A stretch of 64,000 nucleotides of DNA from contig NZ_JOFQ01000003.1 of the NCBI RefSeq assembly GCF_000718305.1, positions 310,001 through 374,000 on the forward strand. The letters are read 5' to 3'. The translations under genes and the position numbers were made by a program. Source of the DNA: Streptomyces niger (lineage in GTDB: Bacteria > Actinomycetota > Actinomycetes > Streptomycetales > Streptomycetaceae). Positions 8,214-15,754 of this stretch are shown one piece after another (the stretch's first letter is position 1; each line of letters starts with the position of its first letter). Below the pieces are notes generated by a model. It worked only from the letters and a program-made list of their open reading frames with translations, was not told the DNA's origin and made no database searches.

Positions 8214-8414
8214 ATGCGTGTGACCACCTCTCCCCACGTTCCCGAGCAGGCTGTGCCGGCAGCGCTTCGCGAGGCCTTCGGCGGTCTTGCGCCGAGCGAT
8301 GCGTCCGCCCCCACCCAATTCGTCGTCGACCTGCCCGGCGGAGGCGAAGTCATCCACTACCCGGCCGTGCTGACGACGGACGACGGCGGGACGACGGAGA
8401 GGCAGTCGCGGTGA
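8214..8414 (+). CDS. 66-aa protein resembling the N-terminus of an ornithine cyclodeaminase/mu-crystallin protein
   Basis: A short ORF starting at the ATG just after the operator palindrome. The part AVPAALREAFGGLAPSD followed by VVDLPGGGEVIHYPAVL resembles the first 50 or so residues of the ornithine cyclodeaminase family, which normally continues for about 270 more residues into an NAD-binding domain. Here the sequence passes directly into a hydrophilic tail, TTDDGGTTERQSR, whose stop codon overlaps the GTG of the aminotransferase (GTGA, 8411-8414). I infer an in-frame internal deletion that left the two gene ends. It may have no function, or may persist only as a translated leader that couples to the aminotransferase. 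A genuine small protein is the alternative. Confidence 0.55.
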   Translation: MRVTTSPHVPEQAVPAALREAFGGLAPSDASAPTQFVVDLPGGGEVIHYPAVLTTDDGGTTERQSR

Positions 8415-9541
8415 GGATCAGCGAATTCGCGGTCGAGCAGTGGATGAACGAGTACGAGGAGACCTGTCGGTACAACCTGGCCGAAACCTGCGTCCGTTCG
8501 CTCACCACCGGTGAGTTGCTGGACCTGTCCGGCCGACGCGAGGAGGTGCTGACCGAACTGGCCGCCACCCCGCTCACCTACGGGCCGATCGCGGGCAGCC
8601 CGCGCCTGCGCACCCTCGTCGCCGGCCTGTACTCGACCCAGAGCCCGGACAACGTCCTGATCACCCACGGCGCCATCGGCGCCAATGCCCTCGTACACGC
8701 CACCCTCGTAGCCCCCGGCGACCACGTCGTCGCCGTGGTCCCCACCTACCAGCAGCACTACTCCATCCCGGACAGCTACGGCGCACGCGTCGACCGACTG
8801 CCGCTGCGCGAGGACCACGACTGGCTGCCCGACCTCGACGCACTCGACCGCCTGGTCACCTCGGACACCCAACTCATCGCGGTCAACAACCCGAACAACC
8901 CCACCGGCGCGCTGATCGACGAGGCCGGGCTGACCCGCATCGCCGAGATCGCCCGCCGCGTCGGCGCGTGGGTACTGTGCGACGAGGTCTACCGGGGCGT
9001 GGACCAGCACGGTCACGGCTTCACCACCTCGATCGCCGACCTGTACGAACGCGGCATCTCCACCGGCAGCATGTCCAAGCCGTACTCCCTGGCGGGACTG
9101 CGTCTGGGCTGGATCGTCGGCCCCACCGAGCTACTGGCCGACGTCGCCACGCACCGGGACTACACGACCATCAGCGTCGGGCGCATCGACGACCTGCTGG
9201 CCTGCGTAGCACTGGAGCACAAGGACGCGATCCTCGCCCGCTCCCACCGGATCACCCGCACCAACCTGGCGATCCTCGACGAGTGGGTCAGCGGCCGCGA
9301 CGACATCAGCTACGTGCGGCCGGCCTCGGGCACCACCGCGTTGCTGCGCTACACCGCCCCGATCGGCTCCTACGACTTCTGCACCCGCCTGCTGAAGGAC
9401 ACCGGCGTGATGTTCACCCCCGGCGCGGCGTTCGACATCGAGCACACCGTACGCATCGGCTTCGCCGACGACACCGAGACCCTGCGTACCGGTCTGCGAC
9501 TGGTCGGCCGATTCCTCGACCAACTGGACTCACTCGCTTGA
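8411..9541 (+). CDS. PLP-dependent aminotransferase, fold type I (class I/II)
   Basis: A 376-aa cytoplasmic enzyme starting at a GTG that overlaps the previous stop. Landmarks of the aspartate-aminotransferase fold are present: NNPNNPTG, LCDEVYRG, and STGSMSKPYSLAGLRLGW with the cofactor lysine at Lys223. The N-terminal FAVEQWMNEYEETCRYNLAETC is unlike housekeeping aspartate transaminases and recalls the group that includes capreomycidine-synthase-like enzymes, though this is a weak resemblance. Its position in an XRE-cupin-controlled operon, behind what looks like a deleted cyclodeaminase, suggests amino acid catabolism or modification. The substrate is unknown. Confidence 0.88.
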   Translation: MRISEFAVEQWMNEYEETCRYNLAETCVRSLTTGELLDLSGRREEVLTELAATPLTYGPIAGSPRLRTLVAGLYSTQSPDNVLITHGAIGANALVHATLVAPGDHVVAVVPTYQQHYSIPDSYGARVDRLPLREDHDWLPDLDALDRLVTSDTQLIAVNNPNNPTGALIDEAGLTRIAEIARRVGAWVLCDEVYRGVDQHGHGFTTSIADLYERGISTGSMSKPYSLAGLRLGWIVGPTELLADVATHRDYTTISVGRIDDLLACVALEHKDAILARSHRITRTNLAILDEWVSGRDDISYVRPASGTTALLRYTAPIGSYDFCTRLLKDTGVMFTPGAAFDIEHTVRIGFADDTETLRTGLRLVGRFLDQLDSLA

Positions 9542-10078
9542 CTCGACCGACTCGCTTGACTCGGCCGGCTCGATCGACTCGATCGACTCGATCTGCCCTC
9601 ATCGCGCGGGGCATGGTGTGAATGACGGTCGAGCACGGGGTCCGGGTGTTCGACCGTTTTCACTTCTCGCCCGAGCCGGGGCGGCAGGGCGAACCCGCTG
9701 TCCCGATGAGGGCGTACCTGCGGTGCACGGCGCGTGATCCCGAGCGATGCTGTGTGCCGACCCGTGCAAGACGGCGTCTGCCCGCCACGGCCCCGGGCAT
9801 GCTCCGCCGAACGGGGCACGTTCGAGACGACCTGGTCACCAACGCGGACAGCGCTGACACGCCACTCGAAGAGAGCACGGCTGCACCGCTCTTCCCTCTC
9901 GCGAGTCGAATGCGCAGCCATGCGGGGGAAAGAGCCGGCCCGGACGTTCGGTACGGGTGCCCGGCGAGGGATGTGCCTCGTGACAGAAGCCGGCGGATCG
10001 GTACGTCCGCGTACGTCCGCGTACGTCCGCCGGTGTGTTCCCGTTCCGACGGCGGCGAGCGTTCCGAGAGGTCCGGCA
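9542..10078. other. 537-bp gap with short tandem repeats, no supported gene
   Basis: The first 50 bases after the aminotransferase stop are a degenerate array of CTCGCTTGA and GATCGACTC units. No open frame in the rest has a known domain. The end of the gap holds the exact GTACGTCCGC repeats described separately and is the probable promoter region for the next gene. Confidence 0.5.
10001..10030 (+). repeat. Three exact tandem copies of GTACGTCCGC
   Basis: Positions 10001-10010, 10011-10020 and 10021-10030 are identical. They lie 49-78 bp before the chosen start of the binding-fold protein, so they may be iterated binding sites for a regulator, one helical turn apart. If the upstream start is real they would instead encode repeated residues. 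Confidence 0.65.
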
Positions 10079-11284
10079 GTGGCGAGACAGGTGGAAAGCG
10101 GCACGGGCCCGGGCGGCCTCTGCATCGGTGCGGTCGTGCCGCGGACGGGTCGACTGGCCAAGCTGGGCGACCCGCTGTCCTTTGTCCTCGACCGCCTGGC
10201 ACCACGGCTGTCGAAGCCGGCCCGCGGCTCGCGCCGGCAGCCCGTCCGGCTCGCCTGGCGTGACAGCCTCTCCGATCCCGTGGCGGCGCGGCGGGCGATG
10301 ACGGAGCTGGTGCACCAGGAGCGAGTACAGCTGGTGGTGACCATGGCCGGCACGAAGGTGTTGCCGGCCGTGGCCGACGCCTGCGAGGAAGCCGGCGTGG
10401 CGTGCCTGACCACCACCTTCCCCTGGCAGGCGTTCGTCTACGGGCGCGGCGGCGACCCGCGACGGCCGTTCGCCTGGACGTACCACTTCGCCTGGGGGCT
10501 GGACGACATCGCGGCCGTGTTCGCCGAGATGTGGGAGCAACTGGGTACGCGGCACACCGTCGGCTGTCTGTGGAACGACGACCTGCAGGGACGGCTGCTC
10601 CGTCACCGGGAGCACGGCTTCGTGCCGGTGGCTGCCGCGCGGGGGCACCACCTGGTCGACCCGGGTGGCTACCGCGAGCCGGCACGGGACTTCACGCCGT
10701 CCCTCGACTCCTTCCGGGAGCGGGGGGCCGACATCGTCACCAGTGCGGCCACCGCCGAGGACCTTGCGCTGTTCCACCGTCAGGCGCGCGAACGCGGGGC
10801 GCGGCCCCGCCTGATCACGTGCTCGCGCTGGCTGGCCTATCCGCGCGGGGCGACGCTCGCCGAGCTCGACCGGGCGGGTGTGGCCACCCTGATGTACTGG
10901 TCGCCCCGGCACCCGCACCGGTCCTCCCTCGACGGCACCACCGCGGCCCAGCTGGCCGCGGACTACGAACAACACACCGGCAACCGGTGGTTGCAGCCGC
11001 TGGGCCTGGCGCACGCGCTGCTGGAAGTGGCTGTCCACGCCCTGTCGACCGCCGACGATCCGTACGACCGCCGCGCGGTCGCCGACGCGGTGGGGCGCAC
11101 CCGCCTGGCCACCCTCGCGGGGCCACTGGATTGGACGAGCGGGCCCACTCCCAACGTCGCGCTGGTGCCGCTGATCGGCGGGCAGTGGAAAACGGGCGGC
11201 CACCACGGCCATGAGCTTGCCGTGGTGGCCAATTCCCGCTGCCCCGAGGTTCCGGTGGAGGCCGATCTCACCCCTGCGTACTGA
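10079..11284 (+). CDS. Type I periplasmic-binding-fold protein (branched-chain amino acid/amide-binding family) without signal peptide
   Basis: A protein of about 401 aa from a GTG preceded by GAGAGG; the open frame extends further upstream but that part looks non-coding. The fold is that of the Peripla_BP_6 family: it opens with LCIGAVVPRTGRLAKLGDP, has the DSLSDPVAARRAMTELV lobe-1 helix, a middle VVTMAGTKVLPAVADACEEAGV segment and a LIGGQWKTGG end. Such proteins normally bind amino acids, amides or urea outside the cell, but this one shows neither a signal peptide nor a lipobox, and no permease or ATPase genes are near. It may be a cytoplasmic sensor of the AmiC type. Ligand and role are unknown. 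Confidence 0.75.
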   Translation: MARQVESGTGPGGLCIGAVVPRTGRLAKLGDPLSFVLDRLAPRLSKPARGSRRQPVRLAWRDSLSDPVAARRAMTELVHQERVQLVVTMAGTKVLPAVADACEEAGVACLTTTFPWQAFVYGRGGDPRRPFAWTYHFAWGLDDIAAVFAEMWEQLGTRHTVGCLWNDDLQGRLLRHREHGFVPVAAARGHHLVDPGGYREPARDFTPSLDSFRERGADIVTSAATAEDLALFHRQARERGARPRLITCSRWLAYPRGATLAELDRAGVATLMYWSPRHPHRSSLDGTTAAQLAADYEQHTGNRWLQPLGLAHALLEVAVHALSTADDPYDRRAVADAVGRTRLATLAGPLDWTSGPTPNVALVPLIGGQWKTGGHHGHELAVVANSRCPEVPVEADLTPAY

Positions 11285-11306
11285 GTGACACCGGGGTGCT
11301 CCGGAC

Positions 11307-12038
11307 TCAACAGCTGAGGTTGCCGCCCGGTTCGACGCCGAGGACCTGGGTGAAGCGCTGGTAGCTGTCGATCCGGCTCTGGACCTGGCCCGGGTTGCCG
11401 CCGTTGCATTCCAGGCTGCCGTTGATGGCGCGGATCGTCTCACCGAAGCCGGCGCCGTTGACCATGGCGTCGTGCGGCGTCATCGTGCCGGGGCCCTTCT
11501 GGGTGTTCCAGTACCACAGGCCGGTCTTCCACGCGACGGCCGCGTCGTTCTGCACGAGGTCCGGGTTGTTGAGCAGGTCGATGCCGAGCGCGTCACCGGC
11601 GGTCTTGTAGTTGAAGTTCCAGCTCAGCTGGATGGGCCCACGACCGTAGTACTTGTCGTTGCCGGCCGGGCAGCCGTAGGGCTGGCTGGTGTCGCAGTAG
11701 TGCGGGTAGTTGGCCTGGTTCTGCTCGACGACGTGCACGAGCCCGCCGGTCTCATGGCTGACGTTGGCGAGGAAGGCGGCGGCCTCCTGCTTCTTCACCG
11801 TGTCACTACCGGTGTTGGAGAAGCCGGGGTAGGCGCTGAGCGCGGCGGTGAGGCCGCTGTACGTGTAGAACGAGTTCCGGTTCGGGAACATCTGGTTGAA
11901 CTGGGCCTCGCTGACCACGAACGCGGCGGCGTCGGCCTTTCCGCCGACCTGCGCGGAGGCCGGCGAGGCGAGCGTCATGCTGCAGAGAGCGGCCGCCGCG
12001 CCGGTGGCGGCGAGCAGTCCCATGATGCGACGGTGCAC
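11307..12038 (-). CDS. Secreted GH19 chitinase
   Basis: A 243-aa extracellular chitinase. The Sec signal peptide ends at about residue 29 (ASPASA). The rest is a single GH19 catalytic domain of about 200 residues without a carbohydrate-binding module. The general acid is Glu96 in VSHETGG and the second catalytic Glu is Glu105, nine residues on, the same spacing as in Streptomyces ChiC-type enzymes. KYYGRGPIQLSWNFNY and the AINGSLECNG end are standard. It lies directly downstream of the LPMO gene on the same strand with a 115-bp gap that holds a strong hairpin, so the two may be partly co-transcribed. It would hydrolyse beta-1,4-linked N-acetylglucosamine chains. Confidence 0.96.
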   Translation of the reverse strand: MHRRIMGLLAATGAAAALCSMTLASPASAQVGGKADAAAFVVSEAQFNQMFPNRNSFYTYSGLTAALSAYPGFSNTGSDTVKKQEAAAFLANVSHETGGLVHVVEQNQANYPHYCDTSQPYGCPAGNDKYYGRGPIQLSWNFNYKTAGDALGIDLLNNPDLVQNDAAVAWKTGLWYWNTQKGPGTMTPHDAMVNGAGFGETIRAINGSLECNGGNPGQVQSRIDSYQRFTQVLGVEPGGNLSC

Positions 12039-12117
12039 GGTGTCGACTCCTGGGGGTGAGTGAGTGTGCGTGCGGCTGAGCGGAGGGCGGGCGAAAGCTG
12101 TCGACGTGGACGAGGAG

Positions 12118-12142
12118 GCGGGGCGGGGAGGTCCCGCCCCGC
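12118..12142 (-). terminator. Strong GC hairpin between the LPMO and GH19 genes
   Basis: GCGGGGCGGG (12118-12127) pairs perfectly with CCCGCCCCGC (12133-12142) around a 5-base loop. It starts 11 bases after the LPMO stop. There is no T-tract, as is common in Streptomyces. It could terminate or attenuate transcription into the chitinase, or protect the LPMO transcript 3' end. Confidence 0.65.
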
Positions 12143-12153
12143 GCGGCGGCCTG

Positions 12154-12672
12154 TCAGCCGCCGACGTTGACGTCGATGCAGGCGTAGAAGGCGTTGTCGG
12201 TGTCGGCGACGTTCCAGACGGCCAGGACCTTCTGCTTGCCCGTGAGGTTGCCGAAGTCGACCTGGTGGTTCACGACCTCGCCCGGCTTGGCCCCGCCGTC
12301 GTCGAACAGGGCGATCCGCTGGCCGCCGACGTAGTACTCCCAGGTGCTGGTGGAGTGGCGTGCGGTGAGCTTCCACGAGAACGTGGTGTTCTTCGACACC
12401 GGCGTGACGGTCCAGCCCTTGCTGTCGTCGTCCAGCTCGGCGAACCGGCTGTTGCCGCCACTGCAGCTGGTCAGGCCCTTGGGGCCCTCGACGCTCTGGG
12501 GCTCGTACGTGATGTCCCCGCAGGACACCGTGCCCGCGGCGCACTGCGCCTGGCGGCTCGGCGGATCGGAGATGTAACCGTGGGCGCTCGCCGAACCGGC
12601 GGGGAGGCTCAGGGCGATGGCGGGGGCGAGAGCGGCACCGATGAGGGCAGCCGTCTTCCTGGTGGTGCGCAT
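12154..12672 (-). CDS. Chitin-active lytic polysaccharide monooxygenase, family AA10
   Basis: A 172-aa secreted copper enzyme that cleaves crystalline chitin oxidatively and helps chitinases. The signal peptide ends in AGSASA, which places His31 at the mature N-terminus as required for copper binding. The second histidine of the His brace is His106 in TARHSTSTW. HGYISDPPSRQAQCA and the CGDITYEPQSVEG segment match Streptomyces chitin-binding AA10 proteins, and the length of the mature chain (about 142 residues) fits a single-domain enzyme. It is followed by the GH19 chitinase, a functional partner. A dre-like element lies 191 bp upstream, which suggests control by DasR and N-acetylglucosamine. 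Confidence 0.95.
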   Translation of the reverse strand: MRTTRKTAALIGAALAPAIALSLPAGSASAHGYISDPPSRQAQCAAGTVSCGDITYEPQSVEGPKGLTSCSGGNSRFAELDDDSKGWTVTPVSKNTTFSWKLTARHSTSTWEYYVGGQRIALFDDGGAKPGEVVNHQVDFGNLTGKQKVLAVWNVADTDNAFYACIDVNVGG

Positions 12673-12862
12673 GGGGGAACTCCTTCACATCAGGCCTTCC
12701 CTGACGTACGCGGTCGTGTGGGGGACCACGTGCGCGGGGCAGGCCTCTCGTGGGTGGGGCCAAGAGGCGCAAAGGTGTCGCGCTCCCACCGCCCGGACAG
12801 GGAGAAGTTGCCTGAGTTGCGTCCCATGGGGACCAACTCCCGGCCCGATGCGGTGAGTTCTT

Positions 12863-12874
12863 TGGACTAGACCA
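12863..12874 (-). promoter_or_regulatory. DasR-responsive (dre)-like element
   Basis: Read on the minus strand the site is TGGTCTAGTCCA, one base from the core of the published Streptomyces dre consensus (TGGTCTAGACCA). It lies in the region between the B12-MerR gene and the LPMO gene. Its position upstream of the LPMO-GH19 pair fits N-acetylglucosamine-responsive control of chitin use. Confidence 0.7.
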
Positions 12875-12897
12875 TACAAGCGGCGGTCATGACCGTG

Positions 12898-14082
12898 TCA
12901 AGGGTGTGACACAGAGGTATCCGTGGGGCGGAGGCGTTCCGGGACCGCGAAGCCTTCCAGGATCTGCAGGGCCTGCTGCAACCCGCCCGGGCGGTGGATG
13001 CCCGGAGCCCCGCGCCGTGACCAGCCGGGACCGGCGGCGAGGACGGCCGGATGGACACGGGACCCCTTCAGGCCGTGGCCGGGGCCGTACGCCAGGGACA
13101 ACAGTGCAGGCGCAGCCGTGGCGCGAGTCTGCGACCACAACACAACGGCGCACGGCCCGGTCCTCCGTACCGCCTCGGTCAGCGCACCCACCGGCACCGC
13201 GGCGCCGAACATGCGCACCGGGACGCCCCGTTCCCCCAACGCCGCGGTCAGCGCTTCCAGGCCCAGGGTGTGCGCCTCACCGGGGACGCAGGCCAGCAGT
13301 ACCGGCCGTCCGCCCGGAGCCGTCGGCGAAGTCGCCGCGCATCCGGTGGACCGGCGGAGCGCCGTGGAGAGATGCCAGGACAGCAGGTGTTCCGCTTCCA
13401 CGTACCGTTCGCCGTGCGGGTCCCCGGAGCAGGCCCAGGTGCGGCCGATGGACCGCAGGGCCGGGCTCAGTACGCGTTCCCAGGCGTCGACCAGGCCGTA
13501 CTCGGCCAGTGTGCCGGCGAGTAGCTCGTCCAGCAGTGGAGCGTCGAGGCGGACGGCGGCGCGGCCGAGGCCCCGGACCCGGCGCCGCGCGTCGGCATCG
13601 TCGTGTGGCGTCGTCGTACCGAGGATGGCTGCGGCATCCGCGCCGGAGCGGGCCGGGGTGCGCTGCCGGGGCGTGGCCGACACCGACAACACCGACGCGT
13701 TCCCCGGCATGTCCCCTGTCCCCGGCGTGTTCGCCGCCGCCGGCATGTCCGCTGCCGCCGGCATCTGCCCTGTCACAGGCATGCCCCCTGCGCTACGGAC
13801 CAGTTCGGCGGCCTCCGCGGTCGGCACACCGCGGGCGGTCAGCTCACACAGCCGCTCCAACATCGCGACGTCCTGCTCGCTCCACCGCCGGTGTCTGCCG
13901 CCCTGGTGGCCGGACGGCCCCAGCCCGTAGCGCCGGGCCCACGAACGCAGCGTGGCCGGGGCGACGCCCAGCCGTGTCGCGACGTCTCCGGTGGTCAGTC
14001 TGGCCCGGCGCGTAGGAGGTACGTCGGGTGCCTCCGCAGTGGTCGGTCCGGTCCGGCGCGTGCGCGGTGGTGCGGTCTCCAT
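12898..14082 (-). CDS. MerR-family regulator with C-terminal B12-binding domain (CarH/LitR-like)
   Basis: A 394-aa protein with three parts. Residues about 27-98 are a MerR-type HTH (LTTGDVATRLGVAPATLRSWARRYGLGPSGHQGGRHRRW). A low-complexity linker (repeats of MPAAA/GTGDMPG) follows to about 165. The rest is a helical cap and a Rossmann-like cobalamin-binding domain, PVLLACVPGEAHTLGLEALTAAL, in which His271 of GEAHTLG corresponds to the cobalt-binding His of CarH. In the cap a Trp is followed by an EH pair (HGERYVEAEHLL) but with 14 residues between, not the 9 typical of CarH photoreceptors. No carotenoid genes or litS-type sigma factor are nearby. Light or B12 sensing is possible but unproven. 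Confidence 0.8.
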   Translation of the reverse strand: METAPPRTRRTGPTTAEAPDVPPTRRARLTTGDVATRLGVAPATLRSWARRYGLGPSGHQGGRHRRWSEQDVAMLERLCELTARGVPTAEAAELVRSAGGMPVTGQMPAAADMPAAANTPGTGDMPGNASVLSVSATPRQRTPARSGADAAAILGTTTPHDDADARRRVRGLGRAAVRLDAPLLDELLAGTLAEYGLVDAWERVLSPALRSIGRTWACSGDPHGERYVEAEHLLSWHLSTALRRSTGCAATSPTAPGGRPVLLACVPGEAHTLGLEALTAALGERGVPVRMFGAAVPVGALTEAVRRTGPCAVVLWSQTRATAAPALLSLAYGPGHGLKGSRVHPAVLAAGPGWSRRGAPGIHRPGGLQQALQILEGFAVPERLRPTDTSVSHP

Positions 14083-14383
14083 GACGGCACGGTAGGGCGT
14101 ACAGGCGTGACGTGCCGCCCACTCGGCCCATCATGCACCGGGCGGGCGACACAGAGCGCCACACTCCCTCGCGGCAGCGTGAAGGGCGGCTCCCGCGGCA
14201 CGAGCGGGGTCCGGGCCCGTGCCACTCCGCCGCGTGCGACGTCACCGGCCCGGACTCGGGGAGGGCCGGTGACGCCTGAACGCGGGGTTGCGGTGTTCGG
14301 GTACTCCTTGCCCTGGCATGGTGCGACGAGCGGCCGGCCGCCGCCAGCTGCAACGTTCGTGCCACGCTTTCCGCTGCCAGTGA

Positions 14384-14734
14384 CTAACCGTGTCCGCTGA
14401 CGAAGCAGAATTCGTTGCCTTCGGGATCGACCAGGATCTGGAACTGTCCGTACGGGTTGGTGACCAGCTCGCCGACGGCCACCGCGCCCATCCGGACCGC
14501 CTCGGCGGTCGCCATGGGGATGTCGCCCGCCAGCAGGTCCAGGTGCACCCGGTTCTTCGTGGTTTTCGGTTCGGGGACCCGCTGGAAAGCCAAGCGCGGC
14601 ATCTCGGGCGGATCCACATAGCTCCAGTCCGCGTTCCGACGCACCGCTTCGCTCTCCAGCAGCCGGGCCCAGAACCGGGCCAGCTCCTGCGGATCGTGGC
14701 AGTCGAAGACGATCTCATCCAGTCGTGCGCGCAT
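14384..14734 (-). CDS. VOC-family (glyoxalase/bleomycin-resistance-like) protein
   Basis: A 116-aa single-domain protein with the paired beta-alpha-beta-beta-beta modules of the vicinal oxygen chelate superfamily. It begins LDEIVFDCHDPQELARFWARLL and ends FQILVDPEGNEFCFV, the usual second-module motif. The HLDLLAGDI segment supplies a plausible metal-binding His. This subgroup of short DUF-type glyoxalase-like proteins is common in Streptomyces and its substrates are not known. It stands alone between the MerR gene and an SDR gene on the same strand. Confidence 0.85.
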   Translation of the reverse strand: MRARLDEIVFDCHDPQELARFWARLLESEAVRRNADWSYVDPPEMPRLAFQRVPEPKTTKNRVHLDLLAGDIPMATAEAVRMGAVAVGELVTNPYGQFQILVDPEGNEFCFVSGHG

Positions 14735-14801
14735 CCCGGCACTCTAGGCGTTGCGCTGCCGTAAGAGCCGAAAACCAGTGCCGGAAAGGGGAACGGGGAA
14801 A

Positions 14802-14820
14802 GGGGAAGGGAAGGGAAGGG
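14802..14820 (+). repeat. G-run array capable of forming a G-quadruplex
   Basis: Four runs of at least three G separated by AA occur at 14802-14805, 14808-14810, 14813-14815 and 14818-14820, directly after the SDR stop. The spacing satisfies the simple G3-N2 four-run quadruplex rule. Confidence 0.55.
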
Positions 14821-14825
14821 AAGGA

Positions 14826-15575
14826 TCAGGCGGAGCGGCGCAGCCAGTCGTCGAAGTGGGTGACGGCCAGGCGGGCGCGGCCGTCGTCGGGGACGAGGCT
14901 GCGCTCCGCCAGCTCGGAACCGAAGTAACGGGCGTGCGGGTCGGCGACGACGGTACGCGGGTCCTTCCAGGCACGCAGCGCCTCGGCGACCAACTCGTCG
15001 AAGCGGAACACCTCGGGGCCGGCCACCTCGGTGATGCCCTTCAACGGGGCCTCGGCGGCCGCGCCGGCCACCGCTTCGGCGACATCGTCCGCCGCCATGG
15101 GCTGGAAGAGCACATGCGGCAGGCGCACGGTGTCGCCCTCGGTGGCGGTGTCGGCGATGCCCTTGACGAACTCGAAGAACTGCGTCGCGCGGACGATCGA
15201 GTACGGGATCGGCCCCTTCTTGATCAGCTGCTCCTGCGCCACCTTCGCCCGGAAGTAGCCGTTCTCGGGCAGGTCGTCGATGCCGACGATCGAAAGTGCC
15301 ACGTGGTACGCCACGCCTGCCGCCTCTTCGGCGGACAGCAGGTTGCGGGTGGAGGTGGTGAAGAAGTCCAGTACCGCCGACTCCTCGAAGGAGGGCGAGT
15401 TGGACACGTCCACGACCACCTGAGCTCCGGCCAGCGCGGCGCTGAGGCCCTCACCGGTGAGAGTGTCGACGCCCGTGCTGGGCGCGGCGGGCACCGTCTC
15501 GTGTCCACGGTCGTTGAGCTTGGCGATCACTTTGCTGCCGATGAGGCCGGTGCCTCCGATGACCACGATCTTCAC
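14826..15575 (-). CDS. NAD(P)-binding NmrA/atypical short-chain dehydrogenase-like protein
   Basis: A 249-aa protein starting at GTG 15575, which has GGGAG eight bases upstream; the ATG at 15590 lacks a ribosome site. The N-terminus IVVIGGTGLIGSKVIAKL is the glycine-rich dinucleotide loop (GxTGxxG). VVVDVSNSPSFEE and YHVALSIVGIDDLPENGYFRAKVAQE place it in the atypical SDR group with NmrA-like and epimerase-like proteins; the YFRAK segment holds the usual Tyr/Lys neighbourhood in altered form. It may act as a redox sensor or quinone/flavin reductase. It is monocistronic, and a perfect octamer tandem repeat lies upstream. Confidence 0.85.
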   Translation of the reverse strand: MKIVVIGGTGLIGSKVIAKLNDRGHETVPAAPSTGVDTLTGEGLSAALAGAQVVVDVSNSPSFEESAVLDFFTTSTRNLLSAEEAAGVAYHVALSIVGIDDLPENGYFRAKVAQEQLIKKGPIPYSIVRATQFFEFVKGIADTATEGDTVRLPHVLFQPMAADDVAEAVAGAAAEAPLKGITEVAGPEVFRFDELVAEALRAWKDPRTVVADPHARYFGSELAERSLVPDDGRARLAVTHFDDWLRRSA

Positions 15576-15628
15576 GGTGCGTACTCCCATGCTCGGTGGC
15601 GAGGGGCGGGGCGGCGCGGGCGACGTGC

Positions 15629-15668
15629 GAGGTGACGAGGTGACGAGGTGACGAGGTGACGAGGTGAC
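15629..15668 (+). repeat. Five perfect tandem copies of GAGGTGAC
   Basis: The octamer repeats exactly from 15629 to 15668 and continues as GAGGTG. It lies between the SDR start and the cupin stop. Such simple repeats vary in copy number by slipped-strand pairing. Confidence 0.85.
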
Positions 15669-15754
15669 GAGGTGCGTAGCGGCGTGGCGCGTCGTGCGTG
15701 GTGCGTGGCGCGTGGTGGTGGCAGTTGGTTTGCCGCTGGTGGGATTCGTCCGGT

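Noticed and set aside
9622..10263. 213-codon plus-strand ORF upstream of the binding-fold protein
   Set aside because: Arg/Ser-rich without a fold, and its end overlaps the well-supported gene in another frame.
15629..15668. Octamer array as a CRISPR-like element
   Set aside because: Copies are directly adjacent with no spacers.
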